Shown here: positions 47,814 to 57,329 of the stretch, in pieces
Position numbering within the stretch: position 1 is the first letter of the stretch
Layout of the letters: each line of letters opens with the position of its first letter
Source: an uncultured Pseudomonadales bacterium
Lineage (GTDB): Bacteria > Pseudomonadota > Gammaproteobacteria > Pseudomonadales > Cellvibrionaceae
Assembly (NCBI GenBank): GCA_947494095.1
Contig: CANLTI010000013.1
Span: 20,458-84,457, forward strand
Length of the DNA stretch: 64,000 nucleotides
Reading direction: 5' to 3'
Made by a program: the position numbers and the translations under genes
The notes under the pieces: model-generated
The model's input: only the letters and a program-made list of their open reading frames with translations
What the model was told of the DNA's origin: nothing
The model's database searches: none

Positions 47814-48749
47814 TTAATCCCATACAGGGAACCAAGTTTCACTGATTTTTTTATGTAAATCGATAATATGTAATTGCAACTCATTTAAATCATCACGCAA
47901 TGGCTGACCCAATGACTCGGGCTCGTAGTCATCAACAATATCAGACTTTATTGCGCCTAAATAATCCGTTAACCCTTTTGAGTTAGGTAGTTGCTCACAG
48001 GCGCTAATCAGCGCATTTAAACAGTACTCGATTGACTTGGGGAAATACTCATTAGTCACCAAATAACCCACCACGTCATACCCTTTAATCGTTTGTCGCG
48101 TGGCGCGTCGGTAACTGTGATCGGCATTTAAAGAGCGCAATAAATGAAGCCAAATAATTTGATGCGTGTTTACTGCCTCGTCAATATCTTGCGCCTCCAT
48201 AATGCCGGCCATAGCGGCATCAATATTGCGCGATGTCATATCGGCGCGCTCTAAATTGCGGCCTATGCGCAAAAAGGTCCATGCAGCATCGTGAGGCATA
48301 TCGCTGTATAGCGTACCCAAAATTTGCTGGCATCCACAGACAATATGATTTAAAAACTCATGCCGTTTACCACGGTTAATGCCTTGCTGAATATTGTCTT
48401 TGACATAACGATTAAGCTCATTAATGGCATACCACACATCCGAAGGAATCACATCGCGTGTTGTGCGTATGTTTTCACGTGCCGCTTTTAGCGAAGAAAC
48501 GATAGACGAAGAGTTACTCTCATCGCCAATTAAAAATTTGATGACATTGCGCTCATCTTGCACCGCATAGCGCTCACTAAAATCGTTTTGCAAGCTATTA
48601 ATTGTAATCAAGTTATACCAACTCAATTGCACCGTACGCGGCAAATCAAATAATAGCTTATCGTAAATACTGATTAAGCGTGCAGTACTTTCAATGCGCT
48701 CTAAATAACGCGCGGTCCAATAAACGCGCTCGGCCACTTTAGATAACAT
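47814..48749 (-). CDS. alpha-E domain protein
   Basis: 311 residues, all-helical, opening with MLSKVAERVYWTARYLERIE, the signature of the alpha-E family (PF04168). It starts 2 bases after the stop of the ATP-grasp gene, so the two are translated together. The same domain is fused to the ATP-grasp in the 839-residue protein of the second half of the cluster, which argues for direct physical association. Function unknown; usually found with circularly permuted ATP-grasp enzymes and transglutaminases. Confidence 0.93.
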   Translation of the reverse strand: MLSKVAERVYWTARYLERIESTARLISIYDKLLFDLPRTVQLSWYNLITINSLQNDFSERYAVQDERNVIKFLIGDESNSSSIVSSLKAARENIRTTRDVIPSDVWYAINELNRYVKDNIQQGINRGKRHEFLNHIVCGCQQILGTLYSDMPHDAAWTFLRIGRNLERADMTSRNIDAAMAGIMEAQDIDEAVNTHQIIWLHLLRSLNADHSYRRATRQTIKGYDVVGYLVTNEYFPKSIEYCLNALISACEQLPNSKGLTDYLGAIKSDIVDDYEPESLGQPLRDDLNELQLHIIDLHKKISETWFPVWD

Positions 48750-48751
48750 AA

Positions 48752-50323
48752 CTATGCACCTCCTTGACTACTTTGGCTTTGGTTTTGACTACCCGCCTTT
48801 GAGGGGCTTGCTTTGACTGTTTTTTTATCGCTATTTTTTTTATCGGTACTGGCTTTATCGATGCCTGTTTTGCCAGCATCGGTATCTACAATCCAAGTAT
48901 CTTTACTACCACCGCCTTGTGAAGAGTTAACCACGAGCGAGCCTTTTTTCATTGCAACACGGGTCAGCCCGCCAGTGGTTACGTAAGTGTCTTTGCCTTG
49001 CAAAATAAACGGTCGTAAATCAAGGTGGCGCGGCTCAGGTGTATGCTTACCAATTAAGGTCGGTGCTGTAGACAAATCGAGAGTAGGCTGAGCAATATAA
49101 TTGCGCGGGTTAGCCTTAATTAAAGTGGCAAACGTTTCACGCTCTTTTTTAGTGGAATGTGGCCCCACTAACATGCCATAACCACCTGACTCATTCGCAG
49201 GCTTAACCACTAATTTGTCGAGATTATTCAACACATAATCACGCTCATTATCTTTGTAGCACAAAAAGGTTTCAACATTAGGAATAATAGGATCCTGATC
49301 TAAATAATATTTGATCACTTGCGGAACATAAGCATACACCACTTTATCATCGGCCACCCCGGCACCCGGCGCATTCGCCAAAGCCACGTTGCCAGCACGC
49401 CATGCCCGCATTAAACCGGGCACACCCAATATCGAGTCTTTATGAAACACTTCAGGATCTAAAAACATATCATCAATACGGCGATAAATAACATCTACCT
49501 GCTCTAGGCCATCAATGTTTTTCATGTATACACAATCGTCATCACCGACGACCAAATCACTGCCCTCAACCAGTTCGGCACCCATTTGCTGGGCCAAAAA
49601 GGCATGCTCGAAGTAGGCCGAGTTAAATATACCGGGTGTTAATACTGCAATGACAGGCTGCTTTTCTTTACGCGGAGACAGCGCACTCAAGGTATCAAAC
49701 AGGCGCGCAGGATAGTCACCAATAGGAGCAATATCGACTTGCTCAAAAACCTCGGGGAATACGCGTTTCATAATCGAGCGGTTTTCGAGCATATAAGAAA
49801 CACCCGACGGGACACGCAAGTTGTCTTCTAGTACATACAGCTCACCATCACCGGCACGCACCAAATCGGTGCCGCAAACATGCGCCCACACACCATAAGC
49901 GGGCGAAACGCCTTCGCACTCTTTGCGATAATTAACCGACTGCTTTAAAACAAACTCAGGGATAATGCCATCTTTGATAATTTTTTGATCGTGGTACAAA
50001 TCATCAATAAACATATTCAATGCCTGCAAGCGCTGCGCTAAACCTTTTTCGGCAACATCCCACTGCTTTTTAGCAATAACACGCGGAATAATATCCAAAG
50101 GCCACGCACGATCGATATTGCCTTCATCGGTGTATACGGTAAAGCTCACGCCCATGGCTTGAATTGTTGCATCAGCGGCCATGCGTCGCGCGGCAATATC
50201 CTCAGCTGTTAGGCTTTTTAAGTATGACACTAACTTTTTTGCAGGCAATCGAGCATTACCTCGCGCACTGATCAGCTCATCATAAAAGCCGGTTGAGTTG
50301 TAGTCTTTCCAATATTGCTGCAT
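48752..50323 (-). CDS. circularly permuted type 2 ATP-grasp protein
   Basis: 523 residues from the ATG at 50323; a TTG at 50368 would add 15 residues, but TTGACA there looks more like a promoter -35 box and the family normally starts near YNSTGFYDELIS. Blocks: VLTPGIFNSAYFEHAFLAQQ, VDVIYRRIDDMFLDP, ALANAPGAGVADDK, VVKPANESGGYGMLVG (nucleotide-binding loop) and YVTTGGLTRVAMKKGS. It belongs to the amidoligase-type ATP-grasp group predicted to join amino acids or peptides. The last 45 residues are a Ser/Lys/Gln-rich disordered tail. First gene of the cluster. Confidence 0.92.
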   Translation of the reverse strand: MQQYWKDYNSTGFYDELISARGNARLPAKKLVSYLKSLTAEDIAARRMAADATIQAMGVSFTVYTDEGNIDRAWPLDIIPRVIAKKQWDVAEKGLAQRLQALNMFIDDLYHDQKIIKDGIIPEFVLKQSVNYRKECEGVSPAYGVWAHVCGTDLVRAGDGELYVLEDNLRVPSGVSYMLENRSIMKRVFPEVFEQVDIAPIGDYPARLFDTLSALSPRKEKQPVIAVLTPGIFNSAYFEHAFLAQQMGAELVEGSDLVVGDDDCVYMKNIDGLEQVDVIYRRIDDMFLDPEVFHKDSILGVPGLMRAWRAGNVALANAPGAGVADDKVVYAYVPQVIKYYLDQDPIIPNVETFLCYKDNERDYVLNNLDKLVVKPANESGGYGMLVGPHSTKKERETFATLIKANPRNYIAQPTLDLSTAPTLIGKHTPEPRHLDLRPFILQGKDTYVTTGGLTRVAMKKGSLVVNSSQGGGSKDTWIVDTDAGKTGIDKASTDKKNSDKKTVKASPSKAGSQNQSQSSQGGA

Positions 50324-50715
50324 AGTTTCGTGCTCTTTAAAAGCCTGCCTAAATAGTGTTACTGTCAATCATATCTACTTAGGCTATTGGCTTGTTTGAA
50401 TCTTAAATGAGTCAAGCCTAGCATACGCTCGGCACTTTTAATTTTGGTATTAAGCGAGTTAATAAACTGAAGCGAGGCAGCAAACCGAAACCCCAACAAG
50501 TAGAGGCTTAAGTAATATGCACCATATCAAAATCAGTGCATGATCGCTTTGGCATCTTTTGCGTTTGGCTGCCATCAGTATCATCATCCAGCGTTTTATT
50601 CACCCAGTATTTTGCTTATCGCTAACGCCTAGCTGAGCGCTTTTCGTTGCAGTTATTAGACCAAAAACATACAATGCGTAAGCAAACATGCTAACTGCCG
50701 CAAAGGAGACGATGT
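50324..50715. other. divergent spacer between ATP-grasp cluster and FAH gene
   Basis: About 390 bases. On the minus strand TTGACA lies at 50368-50363 and may be part of the ATP-grasp cluster promoter. On the plus strand the FAH gene has AAAGGAG at 50702. No gene, repeat or terminator is visible in the rest. Confidence 0.45.
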
Positions 50716-51483
50716 ATGCCCTTCCACTATACCCCTCCTCAATTACCGCTATACGACAACCAAAAAAAAGTAAGCGACTACCCAGTACGTCGTATTATTT
50801 GCATCGGTCGTAACTACGCCGATCACGCAAAAGAGATGGGGCAAATGTTCCCTGAACGCTCACAAAAAATTAATGGCTCAGCACAAGAGGCACCGCCGTT
50901 CTTTTTTTACAAACCACTGACCGCACTGGCGCCATTTTGTGACAATACGCCCTCCTCTCATGGCGTTGCTAGCCCAATAAAATGGCGGCAACCAACATAC
51001 AGCCAAAACATCCACTATGAAACAGAAATTTGCATAGCAATTGGCAGTAAATTGACACTAAACAATTCAGGTGAAATACAGAATTTAGACAACGCCATTG
51101 CCGGCGCTGGTATTGCTTTAGATATGACCTGCCGAGACACTCAACAAACCGCCAAAAAAGATGGCCGCCCTTGGGCTACCGCCAAAGGGTTTGATCATTC
51201 TGCGCCGTGCTCAGCACTGATGGCATGCGACTGGGCCAGCCTGCAAAAAACACCCGAGTTTGCCCTGCATAAAAATGACACACAAGTTCAGCATGGCAAT
51301 CTCAATGACATGATTTGGCCCATTCCTGCACTACTAGCCCAGCTCAGCCGCTTTACCCAATTAGATGTGGGTGACCTTATTCTTACAGGCACACCCGCTG
51401 GCGTTGGGCAAGTAACACAGGGCGACCACTTAAGAGCCGAGCTAATCAATACTTTTTGCCAAATTGAGCTGAGCGTCGTATAA
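50716..51483 (+). CDS. fumarylacetoacetate hydrolase family protein
   Basis: 255 residues, with a strong AAAGGAG site. The FAH fold is shown by ICIGRNYADHAKEMG, FFFYKPLTAL, the metal ligands in YETEICIAIG, and DLILTGTPAGVGQV at the C-terminus. Members of this size (YcgM/FAHD1-like) hydrolyse or decarboxylate acylpyruvates or oxaloacetate; substrate cannot be assigned here. It is a single-gene unit, followed 4 bases after its stop by the target duplication of a MITE. Confidence 0.9.
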   Translation: MPFHYTPPQLPLYDNQKKVSDYPVRRIICIGRNYADHAKEMGQMFPERSQKINGSAQEAPPFFFYKPLTALAPFCDNTPSSHGVASPIKWRQPTYSQNIHYETEICIAIGSKLTLNNSGEIQNLDNAIAGAGIALDMTCRDTQQTAKKDGRPWATAKGFDHSAPCSALMACDWASLQKTPEFALHKNDTQVQHGNLNDMIWPIPALLAQLSRFTQLDVGDLILTGTPAGVGQVTQGDHLRAELINTFCQIELSVV

Positions 51484-51495
51484 GCTGAGTATTTT

Positions 51496-51704
51496 GTAAC
51501 TATTCAGTCAAGTTAACAAATCCCTCTTGTCAGGGTGCTAATGGGTTATTTTTTGGGCATTTAAGCGCCGGGAGCGCTTATATAGCGACCAGCCCCAGCA
51601 TGGATGCGTGGGGGTAGACTTTGCAGGAGCACAAAGTCGCAGATGGCTTGAGCGGCCCAGAAAATGATTCATTAGTGCCCAATTACGGCCCTCTGAATAG
51701 TTAC
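51496..51704 (+). mobile_element. intact MITE copy 2 (209 bp, reference copy)
   Basis: Perfect 12-bp terminal inverted repeats GTAACTATTCAG (51496-51507) and CTGAATAGTTAC (51693-51704), flanked by identical 8-bp duplications AGTATTTT (51488-51495 and 51705-51712). Subterminal arms 51533-51558 and 51655-51680 pair over 26 positions (20 Watson-Crick, 6 G-U on this strand). It contains the palindrome AAGCGC-CGGGA-GCGCTT and a second hairpin GACTTTG/CAAAGTC, and no coding frame. It is 47 bases longer than copy 3 because of an extra middle block that includes that second hairpin. Confidence 0.95.
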
Positions 51705-52054
51705 AGTATTTTTGAACTTTTCAAAGCCTTGCGAGTGCGTAAATATACGTAGTTTTACCCATACCACCAAACGCTTTTAAGCCTTAAGATAGCCACAAGA
51801 TTTAGCAACAAAATCGAGTCAGGGTTAAATAAAGCCGCAACAAACAAGTGCTAGGAAAGCCGGGTCACACCAACTTATGCGCAAGGCTCTACCTAGGATG
51901 AGAGGATAAAGACAAGGATGTCATTATCGCATCACACAGCCCACTATCAGGCTCTGCATCATAAATGACGCACCCTTTAGCAAAAAACATCAGACCTTCA
52001 ACATAAAACATCAGGCAACTCACAATAAGGCAACGCACCCGTAAGAGAGTGCTC

Positions 52055-52060
52055 TATAAT
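52055..52060 (+). promoter_or_regulatory. consensus -10 box
   Basis: A perfect TATAAT lies one base before the first in-frame ATG (52062) of the next gene. No good -35 is visible at 17 bases. If used, transcription starts a few bases downstream of that ATG, so the next in-frame ATG (52083) must be the start codon. Confidence 0.45.
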
Positions 52061-52082
52061 AATGGCTTTTTATGGCCACCTT

Positions 52083-52466
52083 ATGTCTTTGAGCAAAACC
52101 CAAAAACGTACCGAAAATAATATTCGCCTAGCGCTCACACAAGTGTGCGAACAAAGCCTTAAAGATATTGCAGGCTTTGAATGGCTGACCCATCAAGCGG
52201 ATTATACTCACTTCCCCGCCAGTTTATTCATTACCTGTGTATTCAGTACTGAGCAGGCGCAACAAAACGCGATCGCACAAGACGACGACAAAAAACTGCA
52301 AAAATTGATTGTCGCTAAACTGTTTGCCATAGGCATTAAATTGCCTAGTGTTAAACAGCAAGTCATACTCGATAACGAAGAAACCTGCACACTTGAGCAC
52401 AACAGCGACTGGAAGCTACGCCTGGCAAGCCGTAAAGGCCGAACCGTAGCACGCAACAGGCCGTAA
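52083..52466 (+). CDS. conserved hypothetical protein, about 127 residues
   Basis: 127 residues from the ATG at 52083 (134 from 52062). Blocks KTQKRTENNIRLALTQVCE, FEWLTHQADYTHFPASLFIT and CTLEHNSDWKLRL recall a small soluble protein conserved in Pseudomonas relatives, sometimes mis-annotated as a Fis-family regulator although no helix-turn-helix of that type is visible. Function unknown. It precedes the antiporter gene by 52 bases on the same strand. Confidence 0.6.
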   Translation: MSLSKTQKRTENNIRLALTQVCEQSLKDIAGFEWLTHQADYTHFPASLFITCVFSTEQAQQNAIAQDDDKKLQKLIVAKLFAIGIKLPSVKQQVILDNEETCTLEHNSDWKLRLASRKGRTVARNRP

Positions 52467-52518
52467 GCGGGTACAACCTAACCGCCCATCTGAACAAACC
52501 GTTTTCACAAGGAGCTCC

Positions 52519-53715
52519 ATGTACTTATCCATTGCACTCATTGCAGGCTGCACTTTGCTTTATGGTTGTCTCGCTGACCGCATTGAGCGCTCTTGGCTAA
52601 GCGGCCCCCTGCTCTTTTTAATTGCTGGGTACTTGCTCGGCGATAACGGCGTAGGACTTTTAGTGATTGATGCGAGCTTAGAGTCGGTCAGAGTCATTGC
52701 CGAGCTCACGCTCGCTATTGTTCTATTTAATGACGCAACAGGTATTGGCTTGCGGCTTTTAAAGCATCGCCCACAAATCCCCATTCGCACATTGCTGCTG
52801 GGCCTTCCTTTAACACTACTACTCGGTGGCCTAGTCGCTAAAATCATATTCCCGCAGCTCTCTCTTATAGAAGCCGCTCTTATTGGTATTATTTTGGCCC
52901 CTACCGATGCCGCACTCGGTTTGGCTGTTATTAAAAACCCCATGGTCCCACAAGATATTAGCCGTGGACTCAATGCCGAAAGTGGTTTAAATGATGGTAT
53001 TTGCGTGCCTTTTTTAGTGGTGTGTTTAGCGCTTATCAACGGCCATGCCAACGATGGCAATATAGGGCTTTTTGCACTGAAGGCTTTTTTGTCGGATATA
53101 GGTATTGGCGCAATCGTCGGTACACTAAGCTCCGCACTCGGGTGGTTACTTTGTCGCCATGCCATCAAACAACAATGGATTCCCGAGCGCTGGCTCACTG
53201 TGCCGACTATTTCTATTGCTTTGATTGCTTTTAGCCTTGCACAAGCGCTTGGCGGTAGTGGTTTTATTGCGGCGTTTTGTGGAGGTTTATTATTTGGCGA
53301 ACGCATACAAGGCGCTTATACCGCAGAAATGGAAGAATCAACAATGAACGGAGAAATACTATCACTGTTAACGTGGTTGATTTTTGGGGCGCTAACGATG
53401 AATATACTTACCGATATCACATGGCAGCAAGTGGCCTACGGCATACTAAGCTTAACGGTTATTCGAATGGTGCCGGTCATCATTAGCCTAGCAGGCACAT
53501 CACTTAGCCTTAAACAAAAAGTGTTTATTGGCTGGTTTGGCCCCCGTGGTTTAGCGAGTATTGTTTTTGCCATAATGGTATTCGAGCAACAATTGCCCAA
53601 CAGCCAAGTCATACTCAATATCGCAACCGTCACCATTTTGCTGAGTGTTTTACTGCACGGCATCAGTGCTTACCCGGCCAGCCAGTGGCTCGTCACTAAA
53701 AAGGCAGCTCGCTAA
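52519..53715 (+). CDS. cation:proton antiporter (CPA1-type)
   Basis: 398 residues with about 11-12 hydrophobic helices and a good ribosome site (AAGGAGC). The functional core ILAPTDAALGLAVI and LNAESGLNDGICVPFLVV is intact: the Thr-Asp in helix 5 and the Asn-Asp-Gly in helix 6 are the ion-binding residues of Na+(K+)/H+ exchangers. The short C-terminus lacks the regulatory TrkA domains found in longer family members. Inner membrane. Ion specificity cannot be deduced. Confidence 0.88.
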   Translation: MYLSIALIAGCTLLYGCLADRIERSWLSGPLLFLIAGYLLGDNGVGLLVIDASLESVRVIAELTLAIVLFNDATGIGLRLLKHRPQIPIRTLLLGLPLTLLLGGLVAKIIFPQLSLIEAALIGIILAPTDAALGLAVIKNPMVPQDISRGLNAESGLNDGICVPFLVVCLALINGHANDGNIGLFALKAFLSDIGIGAIVGTLSSALGWLLCRHAIKQQWIPERWLTVPTISIALIAFSLAQALGGSGFIAAFCGGLLFGERIQGAYTAEMEESTMNGEILSLLTWLIFGALTMNILTDITWQQVAYGILSLTVIRMVPVIISLAGTSLSLKQKVFIGWFGPRGLASIVFAIMVFEQQLPNSQVILNIATVTILLSVLLHGISAYPASQWLVTKKAAR

Positions 53716-53861
53716 ACGATGGCCTCACTTAACTCTCGGGCCACCTCGTATGCTCGAGCGCAACCATTTGGCCAAGCCTTGCGTATTAGTTAGAATGCCC
53801 CACGTTAATCAGCAATCCAACCATAGGCCACAAAAGCCCACCACCAAAAGCGACGCACACC

Positions 53862-56800
53862 ATGAGCACTACGCTGTTTGATTTAGCCCTTTTAAACCCC
53901 GCTAGCCCACAACGCCTAGGCGATAAGATTCAGTGGGGTAATGCAACAGGTACTGCCGGTGCCATGGCCATTGCTGAGCTGGCATGCGATCTCACACATA
54001 GCAGCGTCGTCATTGCGCCGACCATGAGCGAGGCCGACCGATTAGAGCAAGATTTAGCCACACTACTTAAAGGGGTTAAAAATGCCCCTCAAATTGTGCA
54101 TTTTTCGGACTGGGAGACACTCCCCTACGATACCTTTTCGCCGCATCAAGATATTATCTCGGCCCGCATGCGTACGCTTTATCAATTAGCGCTAGATGAG
54201 CGCTGCTTAATCGTTGTGACGGCAGCCACATTAATGCAGCGCATTGCGCCAGCTGATTACATTTTAGGCAACAGCCTTGTCGTCGGCACAGGCGACACCC
54301 TCGATATCGACAAGCTCCAAAATGCTTTAATTTGCGCAGGCTACAATAAAGTCGACTCGGTTTTTCAGCATGGTGAATTTGCCCTGCGCGGCGCCTTAAT
54401 TGATATTTACCCTATGGGTGCCGATGACGCCTATCGCATAGAGCTTTTTGATAACGAAGTCGATACTTTGCGTACCTTTGACCCCGAAAGCCAGCGCACG
54501 ATTAACCAAGTAGAACGAGTAGAATTTCTGCCGGCCAAAGAGTGCCCATTAGACAGCAAGGCCATTAGCTTATTTAAAAGCCAATGGCATAATGCTTTTG
54601 ATGTTGATCATCGTGCCTGCCCCATTTACCGCGATGTGTGTGATGGCTATCCGCCCGCAGGTGTAGAATATTACCTGCCGCTCTTTTTTGAAGAAACTGC
54701 AAGTTTGCTAGATTACCTCCCAACAGAGGCCACCTTATTTGTGACCGGCGACTTGGAGCAATCGGTCGAAAGTTTTTGGCGTGAAGCCAGCACCCGCTAC
54801 ACCAGCCGCAGTGGCGACCGCTTAAACCCTGTATTGCCACCGCACCAAGTTTTTTTACCCGTCAATGAGCTATACCAACAATTAAAAGCCTTCAGCCGGG
54901 TCACACTCGTTAGCCACATGTTAGAGGCCAAAACGGGCAACAGTAATCTACCCGTTACACCACTGCCCACACTCGCTATTGATGATCGCGCACAAGAGCC
55001 TTTAAACGCACTCAATAGTTTTTTAATGACCTTCAAAGGTCGCTTATTATTTGCGGTAGAATCTAACGGTCGTCGAGAAATATTATTAGAGCAATTTAAA
55101 AAGATTAAACTTAGCCCTCCTGAGGTTATCAGCACCGCTGCATTTTTACATTCAACACACAAAAACGGTATTACCCTAGGCAACTGGGAGCAAGGCATCT
55201 TGCTGGATAATGGTACTTTGGCCATTATTCCTGAAGCCGCTTTATTTGGTCAGCGCGTTAAGCAAGCGCGTAGACGCAAAAAAAATACCACCGATCAAGA
55301 TTCCATTATTAAAAACCTTACGGAGTTAAAAGTGGGCGCACCGGTCGTCCATATTGACCATGGTGTGGGCCGCTATCGAGGCTTAGAGGCCATTGAAATT
55401 GACGGCAGCTGCGATGAATTTTTATTACTAGAATACGCTCACGAAGCCAAACTGTATGTACCTGTTAGTAATTTACATGTTATTAGCCGCTACAGCGGTG
55501 GCGAAGAACACGCACCACTGCATCGCCTAGGCACCGAGCAATGGCGCGCCGCTAAACGTAAAGCTGCCGAACAAGTGCGCGATGTGGCCGCCGAATTATT
55601 AGTCGTTTACGCTAAGCGCCAAGCGCGACGCGGGTTTCAATTTAGTAACCCCAAAGAGGCACTACGCCAATTTGCAGCCAGCTTCCCGTTTGAAGAAACC
55701 CCCGATCAAGAGCAAGCGATTAACGCGGTACGCACCGATATGTTAGGCCCGCAACCCATGGATCGCCTCGTCTGTGGTGATGTGGGTTTTGGTAAAACCG
55801 AAGTCGCTATGCGCGCGGCTTTTATTGCTGTACAAAATAGCAAGCAGGTTGCCATCTTGGTACCCACAACACTACTCGCACAACAACACTATGAAAACTT
55901 TAAAGACCGATTTGCTGACTGGCCAGTCAACGTTGATGTTTTATCACGCTTTAAAAGCGGTAAACAAACCACCGAAACGCAAAAGCGTATTGCCGCCGGT
56001 ACGGTGGATATTATTATTGGTACCCATAAACTATTAAGCCCCGATATGCAGTTTCCTAATTTGGGCTTGCTAATTATTGATGAAGAACACCGCTTTGGTG
56101 TAAGGCAAAAAGAGGCTATTAAAGCCCTGCGTGCCGAGGTCGATATTTTAACAATGACTGCCACGCCTATTCCTAGAACATTAAATATGGCCATGAATGG
56201 CATTCGGGATTTATCCATTATTGCCACACCACCGGCCAAACGCTTATCAGTCAAAACCTTTGTACGCCAAACCGATCCCAATGTTATTAAAGAAGCGATT
56301 TTGCGCGAGGTGCTACGCGGTGGCCAAGTGTATTACTTACACAATGAAGTCAGCACAATAGAAAAAACCGCACGCGATTTAGCCGAGCTAATCCCAGAGG
56401 CCAAAGTCGATATTGGCCACGGCCAAATGCGCGAACGAGAACTCGAAGGCGTCATGGGTGATTTTTATCATAAACGCTTTAATGTCTTAGTAGCCACTAC
56501 CATTATTGAAACAGGTATTGATGTACCCAACGCCAATACCATTATTATTGACCGCGCCGATAAATTTGGCCTAGCACAACTGCATCAATTGCGCGGTCGT
56601 GTGGGGCGCTCGCACCATCAAGCTTATGCCTATTTATTAACGCCACCGCCTAAAACCCTAACCTCTGACGCCCAAAAACGGCTAACCGCTATTGAAGAGG
56701 CGCAAGATTTAGGCGCCGGTTTTACACTCGCCTCGCATGATTTAGAAATTCGTGGGGCCGGTGAATTACTCGGCGACGACCAAAGTGGGCAAATTCAAGC

Positions 56801-57329
56801 CATTGGGTTTTCGCTGTATATGGATATGCTAGAGCGCGCAGTTAAAGCCATTCAAAACGGCGAAGAAATAGACTTAGAAAAAGCCGAACAAACCGGTTGC
56901 GAAATTAACTTACGCATACCCGCTTTAATTCCTGATGATTATTTACCCGATGTCAACAACCGGTTAATTTTATATAAACGCATTGCTAGCGCTCAAAACC
57001 AAGATGACATCGATGGACTACAAATTGAAATGATCGACCGATTTGGACTACTACCTGAGCCTGTGAAGCATTTATTTAGAATTAGCGAGTTTAAGCTCGC
57101 CGCCAACAAACTAGGCATTATCAAAATCGAAGCCTCTAGCGTGAGCGGTAAAGTAGAGTTTAATGAAAAGCCCAGTGTCGACCCGCTGACGATTATTCAG
57201 CTTGTGCAAAAGCAGCCGCAAAATTATAAACTCGAAGGGGCCAGTAAACTCAAATTTATAGACGATATGCCCAACGCACAAGATCGAATAGCGCGAGTTG
57301 CCAGCATGCTGCAAACATTAAGTCCATAA
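53862..57329 (+). CDS. mfd: transcription-repair coupling factor Mfd
   Basis: 1155 residues. It removes stalled RNA polymerase and recruits UvrA. A UvrB-like N-terminus (DWETLPYDTFSPHQDIIS, GEFALRGALIDIYPMG), an RNA-polymerase interaction domain (VHIDHGVGRYRGLEAIE), and a RecG-like motor with Walker A CGDVGFGKTEVAMRA, DEEH, TMTATPIPRTLNMAM and the TRG motif region precede the C-terminal TRCF domain. The stop codon lies inside the first unit of a 15-bp repeat. It is followed by csiV. Confidence 0.97.
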   Translation: MSTTLFDLALLNPASPQRLGDKIQWGNATGTAGAMAIAELACDLTHSSVVIAPTMSEADRLEQDLATLLKGVKNAPQIVHFSDWETLPYDTFSPHQDIISARMRTLYQLALDERCLIVVTAATLMQRIAPADYILGNSLVVGTGDTLDIDKLQNALICAGYNKVDSVFQHGEFALRGALIDIYPMGADDAYRIELFDNEVDTLRTFDPESQRTINQVERVEFLPAKECPLDSKAISLFKSQWHNAFDVDHRACPIYRDVCDGYPPAGVEYYLPLFFEETASLLDYLPTEATLFVTGDLEQSVESFWREASTRYTSRSGDRLNPVLPPHQVFLPVNELYQQLKAFSRVTLVSHMLEAKTGNSNLPVTPLPTLAIDDRAQEPLNALNSFLMTFKGRLLFAVESNGRREILLEQFKKIKLSPPEVISTAAFLHSTHKNGITLGNWEQGILLDNGTLAIIPEAALFGQRVKQARRRKKNTTDQDSIIKNLTELKVGAPVVHIDHGVGRYRGLEAIEIDGSCDEFLLLEYAHEAKLYVPVSNLHVISRYSGGEEHAPLHRLGTEQWRAAKRKAAEQVRDVAAELLVVYAKRQARRGFQFSNPKEALRQFAASFPFEETPDQEQAINAVRTDMLGPQPMDRLVCGDVGFGKTEVAMRAAFIAVQNSKQVAILVPTTLLAQQHYENFKDRFADWPVNVDVLSRFKSGKQTTETQKRIAAGTVDIIIGTHKLLSPDMQFPNLGLLIIDEEHRFGVRQKEAIKALRAEVDILTMTATPIPRTLNMAMNGIRDLSIIATPPAKRLSVKTFVRQTDPNVIKEAILREVLRGGQVYYLHNEVSTIEKTARDLAELIPEAKVDIGHGQMRERELEGVMGDFYHKRFNVLVATTIIETGIDVPNANTIIIDRADKFGLAQLHQLRGRVGRSHHQAYAYLLTPPPKTLTSDAQKRLTAIEEAQDLGAGFTLASHDLEIRGAGELLGDDQSGQIQAIGFSLYMDMLERAVKAIQNGEEIDLEKAEQTGCEINLRIPALIPDDYLPDVNNRLILYKRIASAQNQDDIDGLQIEMIDRFGLLPEPVKHLFRISEFKLAANKLGIIKIEASSVSGKVEFNEKPSVDPLTIIQLVQKQPQNYKLEGASKLKFIDDMPNAQDRIARVASMLQTLSP

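Noticed and set aside
50323..50368. TTG start at 50368 for the ATP-grasp gene
   Set aside because: The ATG at 50323 fits the family's N-terminus; the TTGACA at 50368 is better read as a possible -35 box.
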